This document shows, piece after piece, positions 34,312 to 42,485 of a stretch of DNA of 64,000 nucleotides. A model generated the notes under the pieces. The model searched no databases. It saw nothing but the letters and a program-made list of their open reading frames with translations, and was not told the origin of the DNA. This DNA is from JAUWCL01 sp964599375 (GTDB lineage Bacteria; Krumholzibacteriota; Krumholzibacteriia; Krumholzibacteriales; Krumholzibacteriaceae): positions 62,001-126,000 of the forward strand of contig CAZREW010000008.1 in assembly GCA_964599375.1 (NCBI GenBank), read 5' to 3'. The translations under genes were made by a program, and so were the position numbers. The first letter of the stretch is position 1, and every line of letters begins with the position of its first letter.

Positions 34312-35393
34312 GCGGACCACCGGAAGGGATCCTGTTTTTTGGCGGTTACGATCCGGACTACCCGAGGAATGCGATCATACGCAAAGGTCTCGAGAGTCTC
34401 GGGGTCAGGGTCCTCCAGTGCCGCGCGGACGGTATGAAGAAGTCCGTGTTCCGCTATCCGGTCCTGCTTGCCAGGTTTCTGACCACCCGGAAGGGACGCT
34501 CGGCGCCCATTTTCGTGCCTGACTTCAGGCACAAGGATGTTCCGCTCGCGTGGCTGCTATCACGTTTTCCCCGCAGGAGGCTGATATTCGATCCTCTCGT
34601 CTCGCGATACGAGACCAGGGTGCTCGACCGGGGGGATGCAGAGGAAGGTTCGGCTCAGGCCAGGCACAACTGGAATATAGACAGAGTCACGATGAGGATG
34701 GCCGACATGGTTCTGGCCGACACGGAGTCTCACGCGGCGTTCTATGTCAGGGAGTTCGACGCCGCGGCGGAGAAAGTGAAGACTCTCTATCTCGGCTACG
34801 ACGATTCGGTCTTCGGGAAGCTGCCGGAACGCGGTCGCGACGGTCTCTTCAACGTACTCTTCTACGGCTCCTTTCTTCCCCTGCACGGCACCGACGTGAT
34901 AGTGGAAGCGGCCAGGCTTCTCGACGAGGGGTTCAGGTTCCGGATCGTCGGGACCGGGCAGACTATGGAGGAATTCCGGCGGAAAGCGGAGAAGATCGAG
35001 GGCGGCAGGCTCGAGCTGTCCGGCAATGTGCCGGAGCGAGACCTCCCCGGGCTAATCGCCGAAGCGGACGCCGTCCTTGGCGTTTTCGGCACCACTCCAA
35101 AGACGGCGATGGTGATCCCCAACAAGGTATACCAGGCGATGGCATGCGGACGCCCGGTCGTCACTGCCGATACACCTGCTGTCAGGGAGATCTTCGTCCC
35201 GGGAGAGCACCTACTGTGTGTGCCTCCCGGAGACGCGATACTTCTGGCGGGGGAACTGAAGCGGCTCAGGGACGATGGGAGTTTCGCCGCGACGTTGGCG
35301 GCAAAGGGAGGCAGGCTGGTCAGGGAGCAGTACAACCCGGCAAAAGTAGCCGGCAGGCTACTCGCGCTTCTCGGAGCGGAGGATCGCGCGTGA
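34308..35393 (+). CDS. GT4-family glycosyltransferase
   Basis: A 361-residue GT-B transferase. Recognisable parts are GILFFGGYDPDYPRNAIIRK at the N-terminus and, in the donor domain, FYGSFLPLHGTDVIVEAARL, ELSGNVPERDLPGLIAEADA and NKVYQAMACGRPVVTADTPA. ATGA overlap with the GT2 gene fixes the start. Probably acts on the outer LPS core in the cytoplasm. Confidence 0.82.
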   Translation: MSGPPEGILFFGGYDPDYPRNAIIRKGLESLGVRVLQCRADGMKKSVFRYPVLLARFLTTRKGRSAPIFVPDFRHKDVPLAWLLSRFPRRRLIFDPLVSRYETRVLDRGDAEEGSAQARHNWNIDRVTMRMADMVLADTESHAAFYVREFDAAAEKVKTLYLGYDDSVFGKLPERGRDGLFNVLFYGSFLPLHGTDVIVEAARLLDEGFRFRIVGTGQTMEEFRRKAEKIEGGRLELSGNVPERDLPGLIAEADAVLGVFGTTPKTAMVIPNKVYQAMACGRPVVTADTPAVREIFVPGEHLLCVPPGDAILLAGELKRLRDDGSFAATLAAKGGRLVREQYNPAKVAGRLLALLGAEDRA

Positions 35394-36472
35394 GAGTGCT
35401 TCTTGTCAACAGCTCTCCGACGATGCGCGGCGGAGAGAGTCAGACACTCGAACTCGGGCTGCGCCTGCGCGAACGCGGGATCGAGACGGCATTCGCGGTA
35501 AGGGCAGGTTCCGAGCTGGCGGACGCGCTGCCGGAGGACGCGGATTCGGTCAAAGCCAGGTTCGAGACCCCGCCCTTCATAACGCCTTTTCGTCTCAGAA
35601 GATTCATCATACTATGGAAACCCGATATCGTTCATGCACAGACATCGAAGGCTCACACGCATGCGATTTTCTCGTGCGCCGGCCTGGCCCCCCTCGTAGT
35701 GAGCAGAAGGACCGCCTTTGGCGCAGGAGCGGGCCCGGTCTCGAGACTCAAGTACGGAAGAGCAGTCGCGCATTACATCCCGATATCACATGCGGCAGCC
35801 CTGAGCCTGAGGTCGAGAGGAGTGCCCGAAGAGAAGATGACGATCGTCCACAGCGGCGTAGATATATCGAGGTTCAGGTCATCGGCCAGAGACCCGGAAA
35901 TGATAAAGAGGCTCGGCGGGGGGCGGGGCAGCATACTGGCCGGCACGGTGGCCGCCTTCGAGAAGGAAAAGGGGCACGGGGTCCTGCTGGATGCCGCGGC
36001 GATACTCAAGGAGAGAGGCGCGAGGCTGCGTTATGTCCTGGCAGGGAGTGGGAGGATGGAGGACACGATAGTCGCCGGGGCCTCGAAAAGAGGGATCGAC
36101 ATCGGCATATTCCGCACAGGCAGCGATCTTCCACTGGAATCATTTCTCAAGGCGCTCGACATCTATGTCCTCCCTTCGATCGAAGAAGGCCTTTCAACAG
36201 GTCTGATCGCCGCTATGGCATCGGGCCTTCCATGTGTAGCCAGCCGGACCGGAGGGATCCCCGAGGTCACGGGCGGGGACGCGGCACTCCTCTTCGAACC
36301 AGGCGATCCGGAAGGACTGGCCGATGCGCTCGAGAAGCTTTCAGGAGATGTGACCCTCAGAGAGGGATATTCCGCCCGGGCATCGGAAAGGGCCGGCATG
36401 TTTGACGCGGGGAGGATGGCGGACGAGACGATCACGGTCTACGAAAAGGTGCTTGGCGGACGAAGAATGTGA
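35390..36472 (+). CDS. GT4-family glycosyltransferase
   Basis: A 360-residue GT-B transferase with VRVLLVNSSPTMRGGESQTL at the start, HAQTSKAHTHAIFSCAGLAP, HSGVDISRFR, GTVAAFEKEKGHGVLLDAAA and the donor motif PSIEEGLSTGLIAAMASGLP. GTG 35390 overlaps the upstream stop (GTGA). The same frame is open about 840 bases further upstream, but that part lies antiparallel to no homology and over the preceding gene. It closes the core operon that started near lon; no clear terminator was seen after it. Confidence 0.85.
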   Translation: MRVLLVNSSPTMRGGESQTLELGLRLRERGIETAFAVRAGSELADALPEDADSVKARFETPPFITPFRLRRFIILWKPDIVHAQTSKAHTHAIFSCAGLAPLVVSRRTAFGAGAGPVSRLKYGRAVAHYIPISHAAALSLRSRGVPEEKMTIVHSGVDISRFRSSARDPEMIKRLGGGRGSILAGTVAAFEKEKGHGVLLDAAAILKERGARLRYVLAGSGRMEDTIVAGASKRGIDIGIFRTGSDLPLESFLKALDIYVLPSIEEGLSTGLIAAMASGLPCVASRTGGIPEVTGGDAALLFEPGDPEGLADALEKLSGDVTLREGYSARASERAGMFDAGRMADETITVYEKVLGGRRM

Positions 36473-36582
36473 TTTCGAGCACAGCAATTGCAGTAATATC
36501 CGACTAGCCGTAGTCCCTGCGATCGGCCCGCGGGTCGCATGAAGCTATAAGACATGTGACGGCAACATATTAGGAGAATGAT

Positions 36583-37470
36583 ATGAGAAGATTGAAATAT
36601 ATGGGAAAGCTTCCGGCCATCCTCCTTCTGACACTTTGTGTCCTGGTTTCAGGTCGGTTTCAGCATCAGGCCGATGCACAGGAGCCCGCCCATGTCGTGA
36701 CCAGGAGCGGCCCGGACCACGGGTACGAGATGATCGAGGGATTCGACCTGGTCCATCCCGCTGCCGACATGGTCCCCTTCGGTGAGGGCGAGTATCTCCT
36801 TTTCGCGATCCAGTACGGACTGATATACGCGGGGGACGCGACACTCGAGGTCCGCAGCGACGCCGAACTGAACGGCCGCCGGGCGTACCATCTTGTATCG
36901 GTCGCGAGGACGAACAAGACCTTCGATATGGTATACAAGGTCAGGGACAGGCATGAATCCTACATGGACATGGAATATCTCTATTCCCTGAGGTTCGAGA
37001 AGCACCTCAGGGAAGGCCGTTTCAGAAGAGACAAGGTGGTTGATTTCGACCAGACGAGCCATGTCGCCATATACCCCGACAACCAGGTCGGCATACCGCC
37101 TAACACGCAGGATTTCATCTCCGCGCTCTATTATGTCAGGACGATCCCTCTCGAGCCCGGACAGGCGGTATGGATGCCGAACCACTCCGACGGGAAGAAC
37201 TATCCGATATTCGTGAAGGCCCTGCGCAGGGAGCGTGTCGAGGTGCAGGCCGGCACCTTCGACTGCATCGTCATCGAGCCGGTCCTTGAGACGAGCGCGA
37301 TATTCGAGAATACGGGGAAGTTGACAATATGGCTCACCGATGATAACTTCCGCATGCCTGTGCTTATGCGCTCGAAGGTCGTCGTCGGCTCCTTTGAGGC
37401 GGTCCTGAAGGAGTTCACACTGGCTCCAGGCGCGCCGCGCTTACTCGAAACGGAAGGATCATCCCCCTGA
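36583..37470 (+). CDS. DUF3108 domain protein, exported
   Basis: A 295-residue protein with a signal peptide (basic MRRLKYMGK, hydrophobic LPAILLLTLCVLVSG, cleavage near ADAQ). The domain begins with PFGEGEYLLFAIQYGLIYAG and continues with AYHLVSVARTNKTFDMVYKV and YYVRTIPLEPGQ, the DUF3108 pattern. It is a periplasmic beta-rich protein; a link to envelope polysaccharide or lipid transport is often guessed but unproven. SD TTAGGAGAATG precedes the ATG. It overlaps the next gene by one base. Confidence 0.82.
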   Translation: MRRLKYMGKLPAILLLTLCVLVSGRFQHQADAQEPAHVVTRSGPDHGYEMIEGFDLVHPAADMVPFGEGEYLLFAIQYGLIYAGDATLEVRSDAELNGRRAYHLVSVARTNKTFDMVYKVRDRHESYMDMEYLYSLRFEKHLREGRFRRDKVVDFDQTSHVAIYPDNQVGIPPNTQDFISALYYVRTIPLEPGQAVWMPNHSDGKNYPIFVKALRRERVEVQAGTFDCIVIEPVLETSAIFENTGKLTIWLTDDNFRMPVLMRSKVVVGSFEAVLKEFTLAPGAPRLLETEGSSP

Positions 37471-38417
37471 TGGGAAGCGGATACGAAGAGATCGATCTCG
37501 GCAGGGTCAGGACATCGCCTGTCTCGGACCGTGAGAGCAAGGTAACGGTCGACATGATCGGAAAGCCGGTCAAGGGAGGCAAGGCCTTCAGGAAATGGCT
37601 CGATTCGCTGCCCGACCAGCTTGCCGTCGCCAGGCTCCGCAGGCTGGTCCTCGCCATGCGCAGGGCAAGGTCGGCAAGGGGACGCGAACTGATCTGGATG
37701 TCCGGCGCCCACGTCATCAAATGCGGCCTGTCCCCCTACCTGGCAGATCTCATGAAGAAGGGGTATATCACCGCGCTCGCCCTCAACGGCGCTGGGATCA
37801 TCCATGACCTAGAGCTGGCCTTCTTCGGAAAGACATCAGAGGACGTTCCCTCGCAGCTCGAGAAGGGCGATTTCGGGTTCGCGGAGGAGACCGCCGCGCT
37901 CCTCTTCGAAGCTGTCGATACCGGCGCCGCGGAGGGCCTCGGACTGGGAGAGGCCGTAGGAAGGTCGATCCTCTCAAGTGACGCCCCTCACCGGGATATC
38001 AGCATCACGGCGAGGGCGGTGCGGGAGAAGGTGCCGGTGACGGTCCACGTGGCTGTCGGAACTGATATCGTAGTGCAGCACCCCGGGTTCGACGGTTCGC
38101 TCTGGGGAGAGATGTCAGCGAGGGACTTCAGGATCTTCGCCGCCAGGGTGATGGCTCTTGGCGAGAACGGGGGCGTAATCGTAAATGCCGGGTCAGCGGT
38201 GATACTGCCCGAGGTCTTTCTGAAGGCGCTCAGCGTGGCGAGAAACCTCGGAGCCGGGTTCGAAGGGATAACCGCCTGCAATCTCGATATGACGGGACAT
38301 TACCGTCCAGGCGAGAACGTCCTGTCGAGGCCGACCGCCTTCGGTGGGGAGGCGATCTCGCTTACGGGACACCACGAGATCATGATCCCGCTGATATATT
38401 CCGCCCTTCTCTCATGA
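37470..38417 (+). CDS. Deoxyhypusine-synthase-like protein of unknown function
   Basis: A 315-residue cytoplasmic protein. The segments LIWMSGAHVIKCGLSPYLAD, NGAGIIHDLELAFFGKTSED and VGTDIVVQHPGF recall bacterial proteins related by fold to deoxyhypusine synthase (NAD-binding Rossmann type). The Lys-containing active-site region of true deoxyhypusine synthases is not visible at the C-terminus, and bacteria lack the eIF5A substrate, so another reaction is likely. It is coupled to the DUF3108 gene (one-base overlap). Family assignment is from pattern memory and moderately certain. Confidence 0.5.
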   Translation: MGSGYEEIDLGRVRTSPVSDRESKVTVDMIGKPVKGGKAFRKWLDSLPDQLAVARLRRLVLAMRRARSARGRELIWMSGAHVIKCGLSPYLADLMKKGYITALALNGAGIIHDLELAFFGKTSEDVPSQLEKGDFGFAEETAALLFEAVDTGAAEGLGLGEAVGRSILSSDAPHRDISITARAVREKVPVTVHVAVGTDIVVQHPGFDGSLWGEMSARDFRIFAARVMALGENGGVIVNAGSAVILPEVFLKALSVARNLGAGFEGITACNLDMTGHYRPGENVLSRPTAFGGEAISLTGHHEIMIPLIYSALLS

Positions 38418-38444
38418 CCGAGCCCCGGGCCCGAAACATACCTG

Positions 38445-38474
38445 TTGACATCCTGTGATGTTTCGTGATAGTAT
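38445..38474 (+). promoter_or_regulatory. Promoter upstream of the polysaccharide locus leader
   Basis: A perfect TTGACA at 38445-38450. The -10 box is GATAGT (38467-38472, 16-base spacer) or TAGTAT (38469-38474, 18-base spacer), each four of six consensus bases. Transcription would start near 38480, giving a leader of about 150 nt before the sugar-transferase ATG. Confidence 0.6.
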
Positions 38475-38479
38475 ATGAA

Positions 38480-38628
38480 TCGTACAGGAGGTGTACTCAG
38501 AGAATTCTGCTACAGGTATTTGCTTCAGCTTTGGCAACACGATTGACGTGAAGTGAGTTTCTGCAGCAGCTTTTTTATGTGCCGGAACCCGGGCTGAAGC
38601 TTCAGACCCGGGTTTTTTTGGAGGAGCA
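38480..38628 (+). promoter_or_regulatory. Structured leader RNA with tandem terminator-like hairpins, candidate attenuator
   Basis: Between the promoter and the sugar-transferase start. Hairpin 1: CTGCTACAG (38507-38515) pairs with CTGCAGCAG (38561-38569), eight of nine pairs, and inside it 38521-38527 pairs with 38549-38555; six T follow at 38571-38576. Hairpin 2 (38586-38614) is a strong GC stem followed by seven T. Hairpin 2 ends one base before the SD GGAGGAG (38620-38626) that serves the ATG at 38629. No riboswitch class I know was matched by eye. Alternatives are a small RNA, or terminators for the upstream operon. Confidence 0.55.
38586..38619 (+). terminator. Strong intrinsic terminator directly before a ribosome binding site
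   Basis: AACCCGGG (38586-38593) pairs with CCCGGGTT (38607-38614); the palindrome CTGAAGCTTCAG fills the interior and extends the stem, with one bulged A. Seven T follow (38613-38619). It lies downstream of the TTGACA promoter and 9 bases before the ATG of the sugar-transferase gene, so it would block that gene unless read-through or antitermination occurs. Confidence 0.85.
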
Positions 38629-39324
38629 ATGACTGGGTACCCCGAACTGAAAGAGCTCATCATAGAGCCCGCGGGCTCCATGGTCGAAGATCACACCGAC
38701 TTCCCGGCAACTGAGAGAAGATGGACTTTCGATGTCCTGAAGCGATTCACCGACATTGCGGTCGCATCGATGATACTGCTACTGTTCCTTCCGGTCATCC
38801 CCGTAATAGTGCTGCTTATCAAGCTCGACTCTCCCGGCCCCGTCCTTTTCAGGCAGAAAAGAGTAGGCAGGGACGGGCGGGAGTTTGATTTTTTCAAGTT
38901 CCGCTCGATGCACGTGGGGGCGGAGAACGTCATAGCGTCTCTTCGGCCTCTCAGTGGCGTTGACGGGCCCGTTTTCAAGCTGAAGGAGGACCCGAGGATC
39001 ACGGGCACGGGCAGGTTCCTCAGGCGATCGAGCCTCGATGAACTCCCCCAGCTCCTCAATGTGCTCAAGGGCGACATGAGTATAGTAGGCCCGCGTCCCA
39101 ATCTCCCATCTGAGGTCTCACAATACCTTCCCTGGCAGAGAAGGCGATTGGATGTAACTCCTGGCATCACATGCTATTGGCAGATCGCAGGCAGGAGCCA
39201 CATCGGATTCCAGGAATGGATGAGACTTGATCTTGAATATATCCGCAGCCGAAGCCTCGTGACTGACATCAAGATCATGCTCAAGACCATCCCTGCCGTA
39301 ATAGCCAGGAAAGGGGCCTATTGA
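38629..39324 (+). CDS. Polyprenyl-phosphate sugar phosphotransferase (WcaJ/initiating transferase family)
   Basis: A 231-residue bacterial sugar transferase, the type that starts a polysaccharide by moving a sugar 1-phosphate to undecaprenyl phosphate. A single membrane re-entrant helix (about 44-66: ITDIAVASMILLLFLPVIP region) precedes the catalytic core with GPVLFRQKRVGRDGREFDFF, FRSMHVG, SSLDELPQLLNVLKGDMSIV, GPRPNLPSE and PGITCYWQIAGRS. It lacks the N-terminal multi-helix domain of WcaJ, so it is the short PglC-like form. It opens the polymer locus and sits behind a leader with a terminator. Confidence 0.9.
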   Translation: MTGYPELKELIIEPAGSMVEDHTDFPATERRWTFDVLKRFTDIAVASMILLLFLPVIPVIVLLIKLDSPGPVLFRQKRVGRDGREFDFFKFRSMHVGAENVIASLRPLSGVDGPVFKLKEDPRITGTGRFLRRSSLDELPQLLNVLKGDMSIVGPRPNLPSEVSQYLPWQRRRLDVTPGITCYWQIAGRSHIGFQEWMRLDLEYIRSRSLVTDIKIMLKTIPAVIARKGAY

Positions 39325-39359
39325 TCCTGGTCTGGCATCATTCTTGCCCTAAAACATGT

Positions 39360-39403
39360 TTGACATATTGCATCTAAGAGGTTAACTTCTCGCCGGTTAA
39401 CCT
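39360..39403 (+). promoter_or_regulatory. Possible promoter overlapped by a palindrome (operator candidate)
   Basis: TTGACA (39360-39365) with a 17-base spacer to TAACTT (39383-39388, three of six consensus). An 8-base inverted repeat AGGTTAAC (39379-39386) and GTTAACCT (39396-39403) with a 9-base centre overlaps the proposed -10 box. This is the layout of a repressor site, though GTTTT after it also allows a weak terminator. It lies 43 bases before the ATG of the export lipoprotein. Confidence 0.35.
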
Positions 39404-39445
39404 GTTTTCAGGGCTCCGGCGGTGACCTGCACAAAGGTCGATACG

Positions 39446-40240
39446 ATGAAGGGTCGTAAAAGTCTTGTTATCATAGCGTCAGCCGCGCTCGGCTTATCGG
39501 CGCATATCATGGCCGGTTGTGGCGGTAGCAGCCGGGTGTACGATCAGGTCGGCAAGGATGTCGCGTGGTCCGATCTCGACCCTGACAGCGTCCCCGCCGC
39601 TCCTGAACCTGACAGTTACTATATCGGGTACGGAGACGTCCTTGACGTGAACTTCCTCTACGACAGGGAATACTCGAGAGAGGGGATCAAAGTCCGTCCC
39701 GACGGGAGAATAACATACCCCCTGGCCGGAGAGATCTTCGTCGCGGGGATGTCGCCCTCTAAACTGGACAGCGTTCTGACCGACAAGTTCTCCGAGATCC
39801 TGCTCGACCCCGAGATCACGGTCATGGTAAAGGATTTCCAGCCCCAGGTGATATACGCGCTTGGGGAGGTGGGGACGGCCGGGGATTACGACTACGTCCG
39901 CGGCATGACGCTGACCCAGGCACTTGCCGTGGCGAACGGTTATACAAATAGTGCCCGGAAGAGCAATGTCCTGGTCATCAGGCGAGTCAGTGAGGACCAC
40001 ATAATCGGCGTGGAGGTGGATGTCGACGCGATACTCTCGAAGAACGATTTCTCACTCGATATCCCGCTCAAGCCATTCGATATCGTCTACGTCCCGAAAT
40101 CGAGGATAGCGTCGACCGAGCAGTTCATCTCGAGCATGTACAAGATCATCGGCCAGCCTCTCGATATCTATCTCAAGGGCTGGCAGGTGGCGAACATAAA
40201 GCTCTATTACGATTATTACTCAAGGATCGTGAACCGCTAG
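39446..40240 (+). CDS. Polysaccharide export lipoprotein (Wza/EpsA-like, XrtA-associated type)
   Basis: A 264-residue outer-membrane polysaccharide export protein. The signal ends in lipobox IMAGC (Cys near 29). The poly-export domain opens with YYIGYGDVLDVNFLYDREYS and RPDGRITYPLAGEIFVAGM, followed by an SLBB-like part (ALGEVGTAGDYDYVRGMTLT). Such proteins form the outer-membrane channel for a capsule or exopolysaccharide and contact the chain-length protein. ATG 39446 gives the normal signal peptide. Nearest resemblance is to proteins linked with exosortase-type loci. Confidence 0.9.
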   Translation: MKGRKSLVIIASAALGLSAHIMAGCGGSSRVYDQVGKDVAWSDLDPDSVPAAPEPDSYYIGYGDVLDVNFLYDREYSREGIKVRPDGRITYPLAGEIFVAGMSPSKLDSVLTDKFSEILLDPEITVMVKDFQPQVIYALGEVGTAGDYDYVRGMTLTQALAVANGYTNSARKSNVLVIRRVSEDHIIGVEVDVDAILSKNDFSLDIPLKPFDIVYVPKSRIASTEQFISSMYKIIGQPLDIYLKGWQVANIKLYYDYYSRIVNR

Positions 40241-40251
40241 GCGGAGATGTG

Positions 40252-41616
40252 ATGGAACAGAAGCTGACCACGAGCAAGGAATCGACGGTAAAGGATTTCC
40301 TCGAGGTGATCTTCCGCAGGAAGTGGGTGATCATCGGCGTGGTGCTCGTCGCCACCACCGCAGTTTTCATCCTCAACATGAGGGAACCGGCAGTATTTGA
40401 GTCCTCAGGAAGACTCCTCGTTCAGAGAGGCGAGGCGACCGGGGCTTACAGTACCAACATAAGGACGCTTACATGGGAGGAAGAGATGTCCTCCCAGATA
40501 GAGATGATAAAATCGGATGTAGTGGCGGGCAAGGCGCAGGAGATAGTGAAACGGTATTTCCCCGAGGGGTACGACACCGATGAGCGGTTGAATTCAAGAA
40601 GGATAGATGCGGGCGTGGTAGGGACTTCCAACGTAGTTTGGATCGGGTATACCTCTAGCGATCCGGTCTTCTGCAGAGCGGCCGCCAACGCGGTGATCAA
40701 CTCATACAGGGAATATTATCTCAACGTGAGGACGCCGCCCGAGATGGAGGATTTCTTCTCCGGGGAGATGAGCGCTCTCCAGGCCGAGATCTCGCATCTG
40801 AAGGAACGAAAGACCCTGCTGGAGTCGCAGACGGGCATCATCGATATGGAACAGCAGGAGAGAGCCGCGCTCGCGCGCCTGAGCCTGCTTCAGACCGAAC
40901 TCGATGAGGTGCAGAGGGAGATCGTCGAAAGGGAGGAGGTCCTCGGTAAGCTCGAAGGATTCAGGGAATACTCCATAGACGAGCAGGCGGCCCTGTCCAA
41001 TACCCTCGCGCAGCAGGGCGCGAAACAGACCGCGATCGAGAGGTATACCGAGAAGCTGATGGATCTGAGATTGCTCGAATCAGAGCTCTCGGTGAAATAT
41101 ACCGATGAGCACAGGGACCTCAGGCAGGTCCGCCAGCAGATAGCCGATCTGTACGTATATCTCGACAGGGAGATAGAGTCGTTCGACACGATCACCAGAA
41201 CGAAGCTCGATCTTCTCAGGACAAAGGAGAGCTCACTTGAATCGCAGATCGCCAGGCTCGAGGATAAGAAGGGGACATTCTCGGAGACGGAGGTCGAGCT
41301 CAACAGCATAAACGTGGCCCTGCAAAGAGCTGAAGACCAGTACAACGAGCTGTCCAAGCAGCACATGAGCGCGAAGCTCACGAAGGCGGCCAATCCGGAA
41401 TGGAACATAACGATCCTCTCCCCGGCGTCACCGGGGTACCAGAAGAAGACCAAGGACTACGTGAGGATGGCCCTGGGGCCTATGTTCAGCCTGGTGGTAG
41501 CACTTGGATTCGCCTTTTTCATCGATAATCTCGACCACTCGATCAAGAACGTGGCCGAAGCGGAGGAGACTCTCGGATGCCAGGTGCTGGCCAGCTTCCC
41601 TGACTCCGAGCAGTAA
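40252..41616 (+). CDS. Polysaccharide chain-length determinant / Wzc-N-like protein (GumC type)
   Basis: A 454-residue inner-membrane protein with two membrane helices: WVIIGVVLVATTAVFILNM (about 25-44) and a C-terminal FSLVVALGFAFFIDNL (about 412-430). Between them is a long periplasmic coiled-coil region (about 150-370) rich in Leu, Glu and Arg. This is the PCP/GumC architecture that controls polymer length and bridges to the export channel. GCGGAG precedes ATG 40252; GTG 40249 is possible. It has no kinase domain; a separate BY-kinase gene follows. Confidence 0.87.
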   Translation: MEQKLTTSKESTVKDFLEVIFRRKWVIIGVVLVATTAVFILNMREPAVFESSGRLLVQRGEATGAYSTNIRTLTWEEEMSSQIEMIKSDVVAGKAQEIVKRYFPEGYDTDERLNSRRIDAGVVGTSNVVWIGYTSSDPVFCRAAANAVINSYREYYLNVRTPPEMEDFFSGEMSALQAEISHLKERKTLLESQTGIIDMEQQERAALARLSLLQTELDEVQREIVEREEVLGKLEGFREYSIDEQAALSNTLAQQGAKQTAIERYTEKLMDLRLLESELSVKYTDEHRDLRQVRQQIADLYVYLDREIESFDTITRTKLDLLRTKESSLESQIARLEDKKGTFSETEVELNSINVALQRAEDQYNELSKQHMSAKLTKAANPEWNITILSPASPGYQKKTKDYVRMALGPMFSLVVALGFAFFIDNLDHSIKNVAEAEETLGCQVLASFPDSEQ

Positions 41617-41621
41617 ATGAG

Positions 41622-42467
41622 ATGTACGAGGAATATTACGGTTTCAAGGAGCTTCCCTTCAACGTGACGCCTGACCCCAGGTTTCTTTACAGGAGCACGA
41701 GCCACCGGGACGCCCTCGCCTATATAACCTACGGTATATTCCAGAAGAAGGGATTCATCGCCGTTACCGGTGAGGTGGGAGTGGGGAAGACGACGGTTGT
41801 CAACGCGTTCATCGATCTCTTCCAGCCCTCGCTGGAGGTCGCGTTCGTATTCACCACGAAGTTTCCATTCGATCAGCTCCTCTATCTGGTATGCAATGAT
41901 TTCGGCCTCGATGTGGATGGACAGAACAAAGCACAGATGCTGATGACGCTGAACAGATTCCTGATAGAGCAATACGAAAAGAACAGGAACACTGTCCTGA
42001 TCATCGACGAGGCTCAGAATCTCAGCCCTGATGTACTCGAGGAACTCAGGATGCTCTCCAACCTCGAGACCCGCGACAGGAAGCTCATACAGATCATGCT
42101 TGTCGGACAGCCGGAACTCGAGACGATGCTGAACCTCAACGAGATGCGCCAGCTGAGGCAGAGGATCCCAGGGATATGCAGGATACCGATACTCAGCAGG
42201 GAGGACCTCGAGAGATACATAGAGTACAGGCTCGATATCGCCGGAAAGCATAATGGCGGACCGGTATTCACGCAGGATGCGATGGACGAGATCTTTCATT
42301 ATTCAGGAGGCACTCCGAGGCTGATAAACGTGCTCTGCGACAGGGCGCTCCTGATCGGGTACGTTTCGAACACGCGCACTATAGATGGAAGGATCGTCCG
42401 GGAAGGTATCAGAGACCTCGAGAACAAGGAAGCGCCGGTGACGCAGAGGCGCAACAGGCCCATGTGA
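41622..42467 (+). CDS. AAA ATPase of XrtA/PEP-CTERM-associated polysaccharide systems (ExeA-like)
   Basis: A 281-residue ATPase. The opening MYEEYYGFKELPFNVTPDPR followed by FLYRSTSHRDALAYITYGI is typical of the ATPase found beside exosortase-linked polysaccharide genes. Walker A is GEVGVGKTTVV near 48-58, Walker B is VLIIDEAQNL near 126-135, and a sensor-type arginine region LRQRIPG follows. It probably energises or controls polymer assembly at the inner membrane. No exosortase gene is present in the window. Confidence 0.87.
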   Translation: MYEEYYGFKELPFNVTPDPRFLYRSTSHRDALAYITYGIFQKKGFIAVTGEVGVGKTTVVNAFIDLFQPSLEVAFVFTTKFPFDQLLYLVCNDFGLDVDGQNKAQMLMTLNRFLIEQYEKNRNTVLIIDEAQNLSPDVLEELRMLSNLETRDRKLIQIMLVGQPELETMLNLNEMRQLRQRIPGICRIPILSREDLERYIEYRLDIAGKHNGGPVFTQDAMDEIFHYSGGTPRLINVLCDRALLIGYVSNTRTIDGRIVREGIRDLENKEAPVTQRRNRPM

Positions 42468-42485
42468 TCCTGGAGGGAGACCACT

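Noticed and set aside
34550..35389. A long open frame upstream of the GT4 gene at 35390, in the same frame
   Set aside because: It covers the GT4 gene at 34308-35393 in another frame, is Arg/Gly-rich, and has no motif. High GC content often leaves such frames open. The real start is the GTG at 35390.
36473..36582. Gap between the core operon and the DUF3108 gene
   Set aside because: TAATAT and TATAAG stretches are present, but no -35 partner at proper spacing; no terminator either. Nothing further could be supported in this gap.
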